DNA from: Anaerosoma sp034007245 | GTDB taxonomy: Bacteria > Actinomycetota > Coriobacteriia > Anaerosomatales > Anaerosomataceae | Length of the DNA stretch: 36,132 bases | Direction of reading: 5' to 3' | NCBI GenBank assembly: GCA_034007245.1 | Contig: JAVERH010000007.1 | Span: 1-36,132, forward strand | Shown here: piece by piece, positions 25,630 through 33,524 of the stretch | How positions within the stretch are numbered: position 1 is the stretch's first letter | Layout: the number at the start of each line of letters is the position of its first letter | Notes under the pieces: model-generated | The model's database searches: none | What the model saw: the letters and a program-made list of their open reading frames with translations, nothing else | Told to the model about the DNA's origin: nothing | Program-made: the position numbers and the translations under genes

Positions 25630-26369
25630 TGACTGCATACGTACATCCTTCGGTGAAGGTGGGAGAGAGTTTCTCGCCAGCGCCTTTCTGCGTGATCGAT
25701 GAGGACGTCGTGATCGGTGACAACGTCACCGTTGGGTCGTTCGTGCACATCTTCCCCGGTGCGCGTATCGGCAGTGGTACGACTATCGGCGACGGGGCAA
25801 TGGTCGGCAAGTCGCCGAAGCTCGCCAAGTCGTCGACCGCCAAGGGCGGTTCGCTCGAGGGACTCGTGCTCGGCGAGGACTGCATCGTCGGCAACCATGC
25901 GGTGCTCATGGCCGGTTCGACCTTCGGCTCGGACTGTGTCATCGCCGACGGAGCCGGTGTGCGCGAGCGTTGCACGGTCGGTGATCGCGTGGTGGTCGGC
26001 CGTAATGTGACGGTCGAGAACGACACGACGATCGGCAGTCGTACGCGGATACAGACCGGGGCGTACGTTACCGCATATGTGACCCTCGAAGAGGATGTGT
26101 TCATCGCGCCGATGGTCGTCACCACCAACGACAACTACATGGGGCGCACCGAGAAGCGCCTTCAGGAGATGCGTGGCTGCACGGTTCGGCGCGGCGCGCG
26201 CGTGGGCGGTGGCTCGCACATCCTGCCGGGCATCGAGATCGGCGAAGAGGCCTTTGTCGCCACCGGGTCCGTGGTCACGCGAGACGTACCGCAGCATGCA
26301 GTGGTCATGGGCGTGCCAGCGCGGCAGGTGCGCGAGGTCCCGGCCGAGGAGCTGCTCGAGAACCAGTGA
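25629..26369 (+). CDS. wbpD: UDP-3-amino-sugar uronate N-acetyltransferase (WbpD-like)
   Basis: A 246-residue left-handed beta-helix acyltransferase. Hexapeptide repeats run through most of the chain; TIGSRTRIQTGAYVTAYVTLEEDVFIAP-type sequence (from about residue 138) and VVTRDVPQHAVVMGVPARQV near 217-236 match WbpD. It would acetylate the 3-amino group using acetyl-CoA. The family is usually about 190 residues, and this copy has extra hexapeptide coils before residue 110 and a short Lys/Ser-rich loop (KSPKLAKSSTAKGG). The ATG shares a base with the wbpB stop. Confidence 0.85.
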   Translation: MTAYVHPSVKVGESFSPAPFCVIDEDVVIGDNVTVGSFVHIFPGARIGSGTTIGDGAMVGKSPKLAKSSTAKGGSLEGLVLGEDCIVGNHAVLMAGSTFGSDCVIADGAGVRERCTVGDRVVVGRNVTVENDTTIGSRTRIQTGAYVTAYVTLEEDVFIAPMVVTTNDNYMGRTEKRLQEMRGCTVRRGARVGGGSHILPGIEIGEEAFVATGSVVTRDVPQHAVVMGVPARQVREVPAEELLENQ

Positions 26370-26468
26370 ACGGAAGCGTTACGGATGGGGCGGGCTTCCG
26401 CAGAGTCTCTTTCCGCATGTCACAATCTGATGTATTCCAACGGACACTATTTGATGGAGGAGTGCGCC

Positions 26469-27584
26469 ATGGGTGTTCCACTACTTGATCTCAAGGCCCA
26501 GTACCGTGAGCTTCAGACGGAGCTCGACGCGACTATCGGCGACGTGATGGCCAATGCGGCGTTCATCGGCGGCCCCAAGGTCAAGGCGATCGAAGCAGCA
26601 GTCGCCGAGTACTGCGGCACCGCGCACGCCGTTGCCTGCGGCAACGGCAGCGACGCTCTTTTCCTGATCCTGGCGGCTATGGGTATCGGTCGCGGTGACG
26701 AGGTCATCACCACCCCGTTCACCTTCTGGGCCACGGCCGAGTGTATCCACCACGTCGGTGCAACGCCGGTCTTCGTCGACATCGAGCCGGGCACGTACAA
26801 CATGGATGTCGCACAGGTCGAGGCGGCCGTTACGCCGCGCACCAAAGCGATCCTGCCGGTGCACATCTTCGGCCAGTGCGTGGATATGGACCCACTCCTC
26901 GAGATCGCGGATCGTCACGGCCTTGTCGTCATCGAGGATGCATGTCAGGCCATCGGCGCCACCTACAAAGGCAAGCGTGCCGGAGCTCTTGCGAGTGCGG
27001 CTGCGTTCTCGTTCTTCCCGAGTAAGAACCTCGGGTGCGCCGGTGATGGTGGCATGATCACCACCGACGATGCCGAGCTTGCCGCTCGTGCGCGTAAGCT
27101 CGCAAGTCACGGGACGAGCAAGAAGTACTTCCACGACGCCTTTGGTGCCAACTCGCGCCTCGATGCGCTCCAGGCGGCGATCCTGCTGGTGAAGCTGCCG
27201 CATCTCGACCGCTGGAACACTGAGCGGCGCGCGGGTGCTGCGATATACCGCGAGCTTCTTGCAGATGTAGCCGGTCTCGAGTTGCCGGTCGTGCGCGACT
27301 ACGGCGATGCCGTGTTCCACCTCCATATCGTCAAGGCCGATAGTGCCGAAGCCGCCGAGACGGTCATGGGTGCGCTCAAGGAGGCTGGCATCGGTACCGC
27401 ACTCTACTACCCGCTCGCACTTCATGAGCAGGAGGCGTTCGATCACGTCGCAGGCTACGTGCGCCCCTCGCTTCCGGTAGCCGAGTCGTGCGACGCTCGC
27501 ACATTCGCCCTGCCGTGCTTCCCGGGTATTACCCGCGAGCAGATCGAAGAGGTAGTGGCTGTCGTCAAGGGAGCTCTGGCCTAA
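26469..27584 (+). CDS. wbpE: UDP-3-keto-sugar aminotransferase (WbpE-like, DegT/DnrJ/EryC1 family)
   Basis: A 371-residue PLP enzyme. The cofactor lysine is K186 in FFPSKNLGCAGDGG, and EDACQAIGATYKGKRAG holds the PLP-contacting Asp. It would transfer an amino group, from glutamate in characterised WbpE, to carbon 3 of the ketone made by WbpB. I chose the ATG at 26469 because GGAGGAG at 26456-26462 is its ribosome site and MGVPLLDLKAQY is the normal family N-terminus; the open frame reaches back to 26385 without supporting features. A 99-nt gap separates it from wbpD. Confidence 0.9.
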   Translation: MGVPLLDLKAQYRELQTELDATIGDVMANAAFIGGPKVKAIEAAVAEYCGTAHAVACGNGSDALFLILAAMGIGRGDEVITTPFTFWATAECIHHVGATPVFVDIEPGTYNMDVAQVEAAVTPRTKAILPVHIFGQCVDMDPLLEIADRHGLVVIEDACQAIGATYKGKRAGALASAAAFSFFPSKNLGCAGDGGMITTDDAELAARARKLASHGTSKKYFHDAFGANSRLDALQAAILLVKLPHLDRWNTERRAGAAIYRELLADVAGLELPVVRDYGDAVFHLHIVKADSAEAAETVMGALKEAGIGTALYYPLALHEQEAFDHVAGYVRPSLPVAESCDARTFALPCFPGITREQIEEVVAVVKGALA

Positions 27585-27587
27585 CCG

Positions 27588-28664
27588 ATGCGTGTCGTTT
27601 CAGTCGTAGGGGCGCGCCCCCAGTTCATCAAGGCGGCGTCCGTGTGCCGTGCGCTTCGCGAGCGCCACGAAGAGATCCTTGTCCACTCGGGTCAGCACTA
27701 CGACTACGGGATGTCAGACGTGTTCTTCGAACAGCTCGGTATCCCTGCGCCCGACTACAATCTCGCAGTGGGCTCCGGTGGTCACGGACGACAGACGGGT
27801 GAGATGCTCGGACTGCTCGAGGATCTGCTGATCGAGCGGAAGCCGGACGTCGTGCTCGTTTATGGCGACACCAACACCACACTTGCTGCAGGTCTTGCCG
27901 CGGCCAAACTCGGCATCCCGGTCGCGCACGTGGAAGCGGGGTTGCGCTCGTTCAACCGTTCTATGCCTGAGGAGATCAACCGGGTGCTTGTCGATCACAT
28001 CTCGGCGCTGCTGCTCTGCCCTACGACCGCCGGGGTCGATAACCTGCGTGCCGAGGGCATCACCGAGGGTGTGTCGCTCGTGGGCGACGTCATGCTCGAT
28101 ACTGCGCGCTTTTTCGGCGAGTCGGTGGACGCCGCACCAGTGCTCGGGCGCTACGGGGTGGAGCCGGATGGATACTTCTTCGCCACGGTCCACCGTGCAG
28201 GGAACAGTGACGATCCGGAGAAGCTCAGCGCGATCGTGGATGCGTTCAGGACTCTGGACAGGCCAGTGGTATGGGCGATCCACCCTCGCACTCGCAAGAA
28301 TCTCCAGACGTCCGGTCTCGACGCGGTCGTGGAAGCATCTGACTCCATCATCGCGATCGAGCCGGTTCCGTATATCGATACGGTCGCGCTGCTGCGTTCG
28401 GCAAGCGCTTTGCTCACCGATTCGGGTGGGATGCAGAAGGAGGCATACTTCTTCGGCGTTCCGTGTGTGACGCTCCGCGATGAGACCGAGTGGGTCGAGA
28501 CGGTGGAGCTTGGCTGGAACACGCTTGCCGGTGCCGATACTGACCGGATAGTCGCAGCTGCGACGACGCGGGTCAGACCCGATGCACGGCCGTCCGTCTA
28601 CGGTGACGGTCATGCAGCCGAGGCGATCGTGGAAGTGCTCGAACGATTCCATGGAGGCACGTGA
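27588..28664 (+). CDS. wbpI: UDP-diacetamido-uronate 2-epimerase (WbpI-like, WecB family)
   Basis: A 358-residue epimerase. VVGARPQFIKAA at the start, YGDTNTTLAAGLAAAKL near residue 88 and HVEAGLRSFNRSMPEEINR near 110-128 are intact. The SFNRSMPEE form resembles WbpI and related epimerases more than the classic WecB RTGD form. In the Wbp pathway it converts UDP-GlcNAc(3NAc)A to UDP-ManNAc(3NAc)A. It follows wbpE by 3 nt. A plain UDP-GlcNAc 2-epimerase is the main alternative, but the neighbours favour the uronate substrate. Confidence 0.87.
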   Translation: MRVVSVVGARPQFIKAASVCRALRERHEEILVHSGQHYDYGMSDVFFEQLGIPAPDYNLAVGSGGHGRQTGEMLGLLEDLLIERKPDVVLVYGDTNTTLAAGLAAAKLGIPVAHVEAGLRSFNRSMPEEINRVLVDHISALLLCPTTAGVDNLRAEGITEGVSLVGDVMLDTARFFGESVDAAPVLGRYGVEPDGYFFATVHRAGNSDDPEKLSAIVDAFRTLDRPVVWAIHPRTRKNLQTSGLDAVVEASDSIIAIEPVPYIDTVALLRSASALLTDSGGMQKEAYFFGVPCVTLRDETEWVETVELGWNTLAGADTDRIVAAATTRVRPDARPSVYGDGHAAEAIVEVLERFHGGT

Positions 28665-29713
28665 TGACTGAGTCGACCGCCACGGGTGGCCGTGTTTGGA
28701 TAGATATGACCAATTCGCCGCACGTACTCGTGCTGCGGCCGCTGATCGATGAGTTCCAGCGACGTGGCTGGGACGTCACGGTCACCGCGCGGGAGTTCGC
28801 GCAGACGCTGCCACTGTTGGAGCGCTTCGGTATCCCGCACACGGTCATCGGCCGTCACCGGGGCAGGCACATGTGGGCGAAGGCGTGGGGTATGGCCTCA
28901 CGGACGCTCCAGATGATCTCGTTCGGTAGAGGGAAGGGCTTCGATCTTGCTTTGTCGCATGCGAGCAACGATCTTCCCGTCGCCGCGAGGATGCTGGGCA
29001 TCCCGCATGTCACGATGTTCGACTACGAGTTCGCGAAGCTCTCGCACTCGATCAATGTGCGCTTCTCGACCAAGGCGCTTGTCCCGGACGCCATCAGCGT
29101 CGAGGCGCTTGCTCCGTACGGTGGGACTACCGAGAACGTGGACCGGTATCCGGGCCTCAAGGAGGAGTACTACCTCGCGGACTTCGAGCCGGATCCGTCG
29201 GTCCTGGAGCAGTTGGGTCTGGATCCTGCCAAGATCATCATCGTCCTGCGGACCCCGCCAAGCATGGCGGCGTATCATCGCATGGAGAACCCGGTCTTCG
29301 ACGATGTCCTCCGGGCTATCGCCGCACGCGAGGATACGCAGGCTGTGGTGCTGCTGCGCACCCCCGATCAGCGGGCGGGTGTGGACGCGATCGGTGCGAC
29401 CAACCTGGTCATCCCGGAGAAGGTTGTGGATGCCCAGAGCCTCATCTACTACGCCGACGTCGTCGTCTCCGGTGGCGGTACGCTCAACCGGGAGGCTGTA
29501 GCGCTCGGTACGCCCGCGTATACCGTATTCCAGGGTGTGATGGGAGCGGTCGATAAGGGCCTTATCGCCGATGGTCGTCTGCGCCAGCTCTCCTCTGCAG
29601 ACGACCTCACTCTCGAGAAGAAGCCGGCTGGAAGTGTTCGGACGAAACATGATGTCGGCGACCTGGTCGATCGCATCACCGCTGTGGCGAAGCGAACCAG
29701 GGGGAGCGTCTAG
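28664..29713 (+). CDS. DUF354 protein, possible glycosyltransferase-like enzyme
   Basis: A 349-residue cytoplasmic protein with two Rossmann-like halves. The N-terminus VWIDMTNSPHVLVLRPLIDE, a central YDYEFAKL-like segment and VVSGGGTLNREAVALGTPAY near residue 263 match DUF354, whose fold resembles GT-B glycosyltransferases and UDP-GlcNAc 2-epimerases. No reaction is established for the family. The ATG at 28664 shares a base with the wbpI stop and has GGAGG 6 nt upstream; a GTG at 28661 is less likely. Coupling to the sugar operon suggests a role in using or polymerising the uronate, but this is inference. Confidence 0.8.
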   Translation: MTESTATGGRVWIDMTNSPHVLVLRPLIDEFQRRGWDVTVTAREFAQTLPLLERFGIPHTVIGRHRGRHMWAKAWGMASRTLQMISFGRGKGFDLALSHASNDLPVAARMLGIPHVTMFDYEFAKLSHSINVRFSTKALVPDAISVEALAPYGGTTENVDRYPGLKEEYYLADFEPDPSVLEQLGLDPAKIIIVLRTPPSMAAYHRMENPVFDDVLRAIAAREDTQAVVLLRTPDQRAGVDAIGATNLVIPEKVVDAQSLIYYADVVVSGGGTLNREAVALGTPAYTVFQGVMGAVDKGLIADGRLRQLSSADDLTLEKKPAGSVRTKHDVGDLVDRITAVAKRTRGSV

Positions 29714-29714
29714 G

Positions 29715-31142
29715 ATGGGCAAGCACTCGGCACATCGAAGTTCGGCTTCTTCGCGACGTCGCCGGGTGGCTGATCGTCCTGCGCAGATCGACCGACTCCA
29801 GCCCGCGTCACGGTCCAGTGAGACACCGGGGGAGCAGAAGAGGCGCCATCGCGAACTGACACCGACCCAGCGCGGACAACGGACACGGAAGCGCAAGAAG
29901 ACCCTCATGGGCTGCCTGCTTGTGGTCGTCGTGTTCGCGGTCCTGGGTGCGGTGGGGTCGTACGTCTTCCTGAGCGATGTCGCGCGTCGTATCCAGCCTA
30001 CAGATGAGATGGATCCCGCTATCAGCGCTGCTCTCGAGTCCGAGGAGTCCGTCGTGCGGGGGGATCCCTTCTATATGGTGATCCTGGGCGTTGACAACCG
30101 TGAGGGCGAGACGGTGGCCCGTTCGGATACCCTGATCGTCGTCCGAGTGGACCCGCCGGCACAGTCGGCGACACTGGTCTCGATACCGCGCGACACGCGG
30201 GTACAGATCCCCGGCCACGGCAAGCAGAAGATCAATGCGGCCATGGCGTTGGGAGGTCCGGCGCTCGTGATCGAGACCGTCGAGGAGTTCACAGGGCTAC
30301 CGATCACCCACTACGCCGAGATCGATTTCAACGGATTCAAAGAGATCGTCGATGCGCTCGATGGGGTGACGGTGAATGTGCCGGAGAAGATCCAGGACCC
30401 GAAGGCGGGCAACTACGATCCTGAGGCCTACACGATCTATCCCGGCGAGCAGCGACTGACGGGGGCACAGGCCCTCACGTTCGTCCGTTCCCGCGAGTTC
30501 CCGGACGGTGACCTGACGCGCATCAAAAACCAGCAGATATTCATCAAGGCGCTGTTGAAGCAGAGCCTGCAGTTCAGTAACACTCTGCGTCTGCCTGCAC
30601 TCGTCAATGCTGTGGCGGACAATATCACCACCGATATGTCGCTCACCGAGTTGCTCAGCCTTGCCAACGACATGAAGGCAATGGATGACGAATCGCTCAT
30701 GACAGCGTCGATGCCGGGTGAACCGCAGTACATCGGCGGAGTAGCGTATGTGATCGTCGACGAGGATGCGTTCGCCACTCTCATCGATCGAGTCTCGCAG
30801 GGACTGTCGCCTGAGCCTGATCCTGACGAGGAGTCGGTCTCACTCGTTCCCTCGGAGGTCAGCGTGACGGTACGCAACGGCGCCGGGATCGAGGGCGTCG
30901 CCTCCGATGCTGCGAGTCGACTGACCGCTGCTGGTTACGGGGTCGGTGAGGTCGGCAATGCGAATCAGTTCGTGTACGACGAGACGTTGATCGTGTATAC
31001 AGAGGACGCGGTTCAGGCGAGTGCGGTGAAGGACTCGCTTGGGTTTGGCAGGGTAGTCGCTTCGCGAGGGATGTATGCGTTCGATACAGACATCCTCGTG
31101 GTGGTCGGCAAGGACTGGGAGAGCCTGACAGGTGCCCGCTAA
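29715..31142 (+). CDS. LytR-CpsA-Psr (LCP) family protein with LytR C-terminal domain
   Basis: A 475-residue membrane-anchored protein. A basic, Ser/Arg-rich cytoplasmic tail (residues 1-62) leads to one membrane segment (about 63-86). The LCP domain follows with ILGVDNREGETVARSDT, then SIPRDTRVQIPGHGKQKIN and GEQRLTGAQALTFVRSR, which carry the Arg and Asp residues that bind pyrophosphate-lipid. A LytR_C domain (VSVTVRNGAGIEG onward, about 380-475) ends the chain. LCP enzymes move wall polymers from undecaprenyl carriers to peptidoglycan. It starts 1 nt after the DUF354 stop, so it is probably the last gene of the sugar operon and a candidate ligase for that polymer. Confidence 0.93.
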   Translation: MGKHSAHRSSASSRRRRVADRPAQIDRLQPASRSSETPGEQKRRHRELTPTQRGQRTRKRKKTLMGCLLVVVVFAVLGAVGSYVFLSDVARRIQPTDEMDPAISAALESEESVVRGDPFYMVILGVDNREGETVARSDTLIVVRVDPPAQSATLVSIPRDTRVQIPGHGKQKINAAMALGGPALVIETVEEFTGLPITHYAEIDFNGFKEIVDALDGVTVNVPEKIQDPKAGNYDPEAYTIYPGEQRLTGAQALTFVRSREFPDGDLTRIKNQQIFIKALLKQSLQFSNTLRLPALVNAVADNITTDMSLTELLSLANDMKAMDDESLMTASMPGEPQYIGGVAYVIVDEDAFATLIDRVSQGLSPEPDPDEESVSLVPSEVSVTVRNGAGIEGVASDAASRLTAAGYGVGEVGNANQFVYDETLIVYTEDAVQASAVKDSLGFGRVVASRGMYAFDTDILVVVGKDWESLTGAR

Positions 31143-31152
31143 GTGTCCTGGA

Positions 31153-31181
31153 TTGTCGGTGCCAGTACCCGAGGGTAGTAT
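31153..31181 (+). promoter_or_regulatory. Candidate promoter for the SpoIID-CWB2 gene
   Basis: TTGTCG (31153-31158) and TAGTAT (31176-31181) are 17 bp apart in the gap after the LCP gene. A small GTGTC/GACAC hairpin (31214-31228) lies between it and the GGAGGTG ribosome site. Confidence 0.6.
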
Positions 31182-31248
31182 CGCTAGTAGCACGTGGCGT
31201 ACTCGACCGAATCGTGTCGTAGTGACACCACTGGAGGTGCAGGCTACC

Positions 31249-33501
31249 ATGAGCCGACTTCATCGCTTGGCAACTCTTCCCGGGGCACTCTCCGCTATCT
31301 TCGCTATCACTCTCTTGGCTGGGCTGCTCTCGCCGGGTCTCGCCTCTGCTGAGACGATGTTCACCATCACGGGGCACGGTTACGGGCACGGTATCGGGAT
31401 GAGCCAGTACGGTGCCTGCAGCCTCGCTGCTCGCGGCTGGAGCTACTCCGACATCCTGTGCCACTACTATCAGGGCACGACGGTAGGCTCGCTCGGTTAT
31501 ACGGCCGGCTCCAATGCCGAGACGGTCATGCGTGTCGCACTCGAGAAGAGCGATGTGTCTGATGCTTGGTGGACTGTTCGCGCCAACGAGGGCGAGCTGT
31601 GGATCAGCTGGGATGGTATGCGCGAGGGGCAGTATCTCAAGATCCCCTGTGGTCTCTCCTACACCTTCTTCGTCGAGAATGGGCAGATCAACGGGCGTGA
31701 TCAGAATCGGGATAGGTGGCAGGTATTCACCGGGGCATCGTGGGTGCAGGTATGGGAGCGCGACACATCCCAGCCGCACGGTAGTGGCCTGGTCCAGGTG
31801 ATCGACCCGTCCGGCCCGTTCAGTCGGAGCAACATCTTGTATCCCGGCTCGATCCGGTTCGACCGCAGCACGGTCTCAGCCTCACTCTATGCGCGGAACT
31901 ATGTGTATATGGAGGACTATGTCAGGTGCGTCGTGCCGCGAGAGTCTCCTGCGTCCTGGCCGGTCGAGTCACTCAAGGCGCAGGCGGTGGCTGCACGCTC
32001 GTATGCGTATATCAGTCGCAAGCCGAGCTCTTCGTATGACGTGTACTGCACCACCAGCTCGCAGGTGTACAACGGCTGGGGCGCCTGGACGGCGGCTGGT
32101 GGCAACGAACGCCATTCCGATGATAGCGATGTCGATCCTGCCGTCGCCGCAACGTCAGCACAGGTCGTGAAGCACGGATCGAGCGTCATACAGACGTTCT
32201 TCTTCTCCACCTCGGGTGGCTATACCGAGAGCATCTCCAACGTATGGCCGGGTGCCACGCAGCAGCCATACTATACGGCTGTGCCGGACCCTTGGGAGCA
32301 TGAGGCTGGTTCCTCTCGCCATAGCTGGGGGCCGTACGTCTACTCGGCCACGCAGGTGAGAGACAAGCTGATCGCGGCCGGGATACCGTCCACGAGGCTG
32401 CCGACGATCATCACGCAGATGAAGGTACTCAAGCGCGGGATCTCGGGTCGCGTGATGGAGCTACAGATCGTCGGCCTCGGTGGATCCTATACGCTGTCCG
32501 GGTCCACCGACATGAACCGGGTGCGCAACGCGCTTTGCATGTCCAAGGACACGTGGTTTTATGTGGATGCCATCACCGGGCGGGTGTCGGGCGACAGCCG
32601 TTATGAGACAGCCGTCGAATTCAGTCAGTCCTTCTCGTCTTCGAGCTCGGTCGTTATCGCCAACGGAGCACGTTATGCCGATGCACTCACCGCGTCGGGC
32701 CTTGCGGGGGCACTCGACGCACCCATCCTGCTGACTCGGACCGACGCGGTTCCGGATGAAGTGCTTGCCGAGATCAAGCGGCTGGGGGCGACGAGGGTGT
32801 ACGTCGTAGGCGGACCTACTGTGGTCGGTGCCGGGGCTATCGCCGATCTTGCGGGCCTTCCATCGGTCGGGTCGGCCGGGGTCGAGCGCATCTACGGCAG
32901 CGACAGATACGAGACCGGACTGCGGATCGCCGAGCGGATCAAGCAGATCAAGGGTGCGTCGTACTCCGGCACCGCGATCGTCGTGTCGGGGGAGCGGCTT
33001 GCCGACGCGATGGCCGCCGCCCCCTGGGCGTACCGCGCCGACACGGCGGTCATTCTCGTTCGGGCAGATGGCGTCCCATCGTTCTCCAAGGAGGCGGTGA
33101 CCGCAGTCGGGGCGACGTGGGCGCAGGTCGTCGGCGGTACCAGTGTGATCCCCGATGCCGTCAAGGCGTCCCTCGGAGTGACCTGCAAGCGGGTCGCGGG
33201 TGGCGCTGACAGGTACGAGACCGCCTCTCAGCTTGCCGAGTATATCGTGAGTTTTGCGGGCTTCAAGTGGGATACCGTGCACGTCGCATCGGGAGAGTCG
33301 CTCGTCGACGCGCTCGCTGGTTCTTCTTTTGCTGCTCGTAATAGTGGTCCGATGCTCTTTGCGCGGCAGTACTCGCTGCCATCCACGAGTTCCGGGCAGT
33401 TGACTGCGCACAAGACGGCGGTGGACGCCGTGTGGATGCTCGGAGGTCCAACCGCGCTGAACAACGTCGTAGAGGCTGATATCGAGCGAAGCCGGGAGTG
33501 A
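31249..33501 (+). CDS. Secreted SpoIID/LytB-domain protein with three CWB2 repeats
   Basis: A 750-residue exported protein. A signal peptide (about 1-34, ending ASA) is followed by a HGYGHGIGMSQYGA motif near residues 43-56. A SpoIID/LytB domain has its signature YVRCVVPRESPASWPVESL near 223-241 and AQAVAARSYAY just after. Three CWB2 repeats start near residues 446, 548 and 649, each with a SRYETA/DRYETG-type motif and a VVGGP-like motif. SpoIID domains cut stripped glycan strands or modulate amidases; CWB2 repeats hold proteins on anionic wall polymers in Clostridioides. I chose the ATG at 31249 for its signal peptide and GGAGGTG site. Confidence 0.92.
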   Translation: MSRLHRLATLPGALSAIFAITLLAGLLSPGLASAETMFTITGHGYGHGIGMSQYGACSLAARGWSYSDILCHYYQGTTVGSLGYTAGSNAETVMRVALEKSDVSDAWWTVRANEGELWISWDGMREGQYLKIPCGLSYTFFVENGQINGRDQNRDRWQVFTGASWVQVWERDTSQPHGSGLVQVIDPSGPFSRSNILYPGSIRFDRSTVSASLYARNYVYMEDYVRCVVPRESPASWPVESLKAQAVAARSYAYISRKPSSSYDVYCTTSSQVYNGWGAWTAAGGNERHSDDSDVDPAVAATSAQVVKHGSSVIQTFFFSTSGGYTESISNVWPGATQQPYYTAVPDPWEHEAGSSRHSWGPYVYSATQVRDKLIAAGIPSTRLPTIITQMKVLKRGISGRVMELQIVGLGGSYTLSGSTDMNRVRNALCMSKDTWFYVDAITGRVSGDSRYETAVEFSQSFSSSSSVVIANGARYADALTASGLAGALDAPILLTRTDAVPDEVLAEIKRLGATRVYVVGGPTVVGAGAIADLAGLPSVGSAGVERIYGSDRYETGLRIAERIKQIKGASYSGTAIVVSGERLADAMAAAPWAYRADTAVILVRADGVPSFSKEAVTAVGATWAQVVGGTSVIPDAVKASLGVTCKRVAGGADRYETASQLAEYIVSFAGFKWDTVHVASGESLVDALAGSSFAARNSGPMLFARQYSLPSTSSGQLTAHKTAVDAVWMLGGPTALNNVVEADIERSRE

Positions 33502-33524
33502 CTCGGCCGGTAAGGGGTCTGTGT

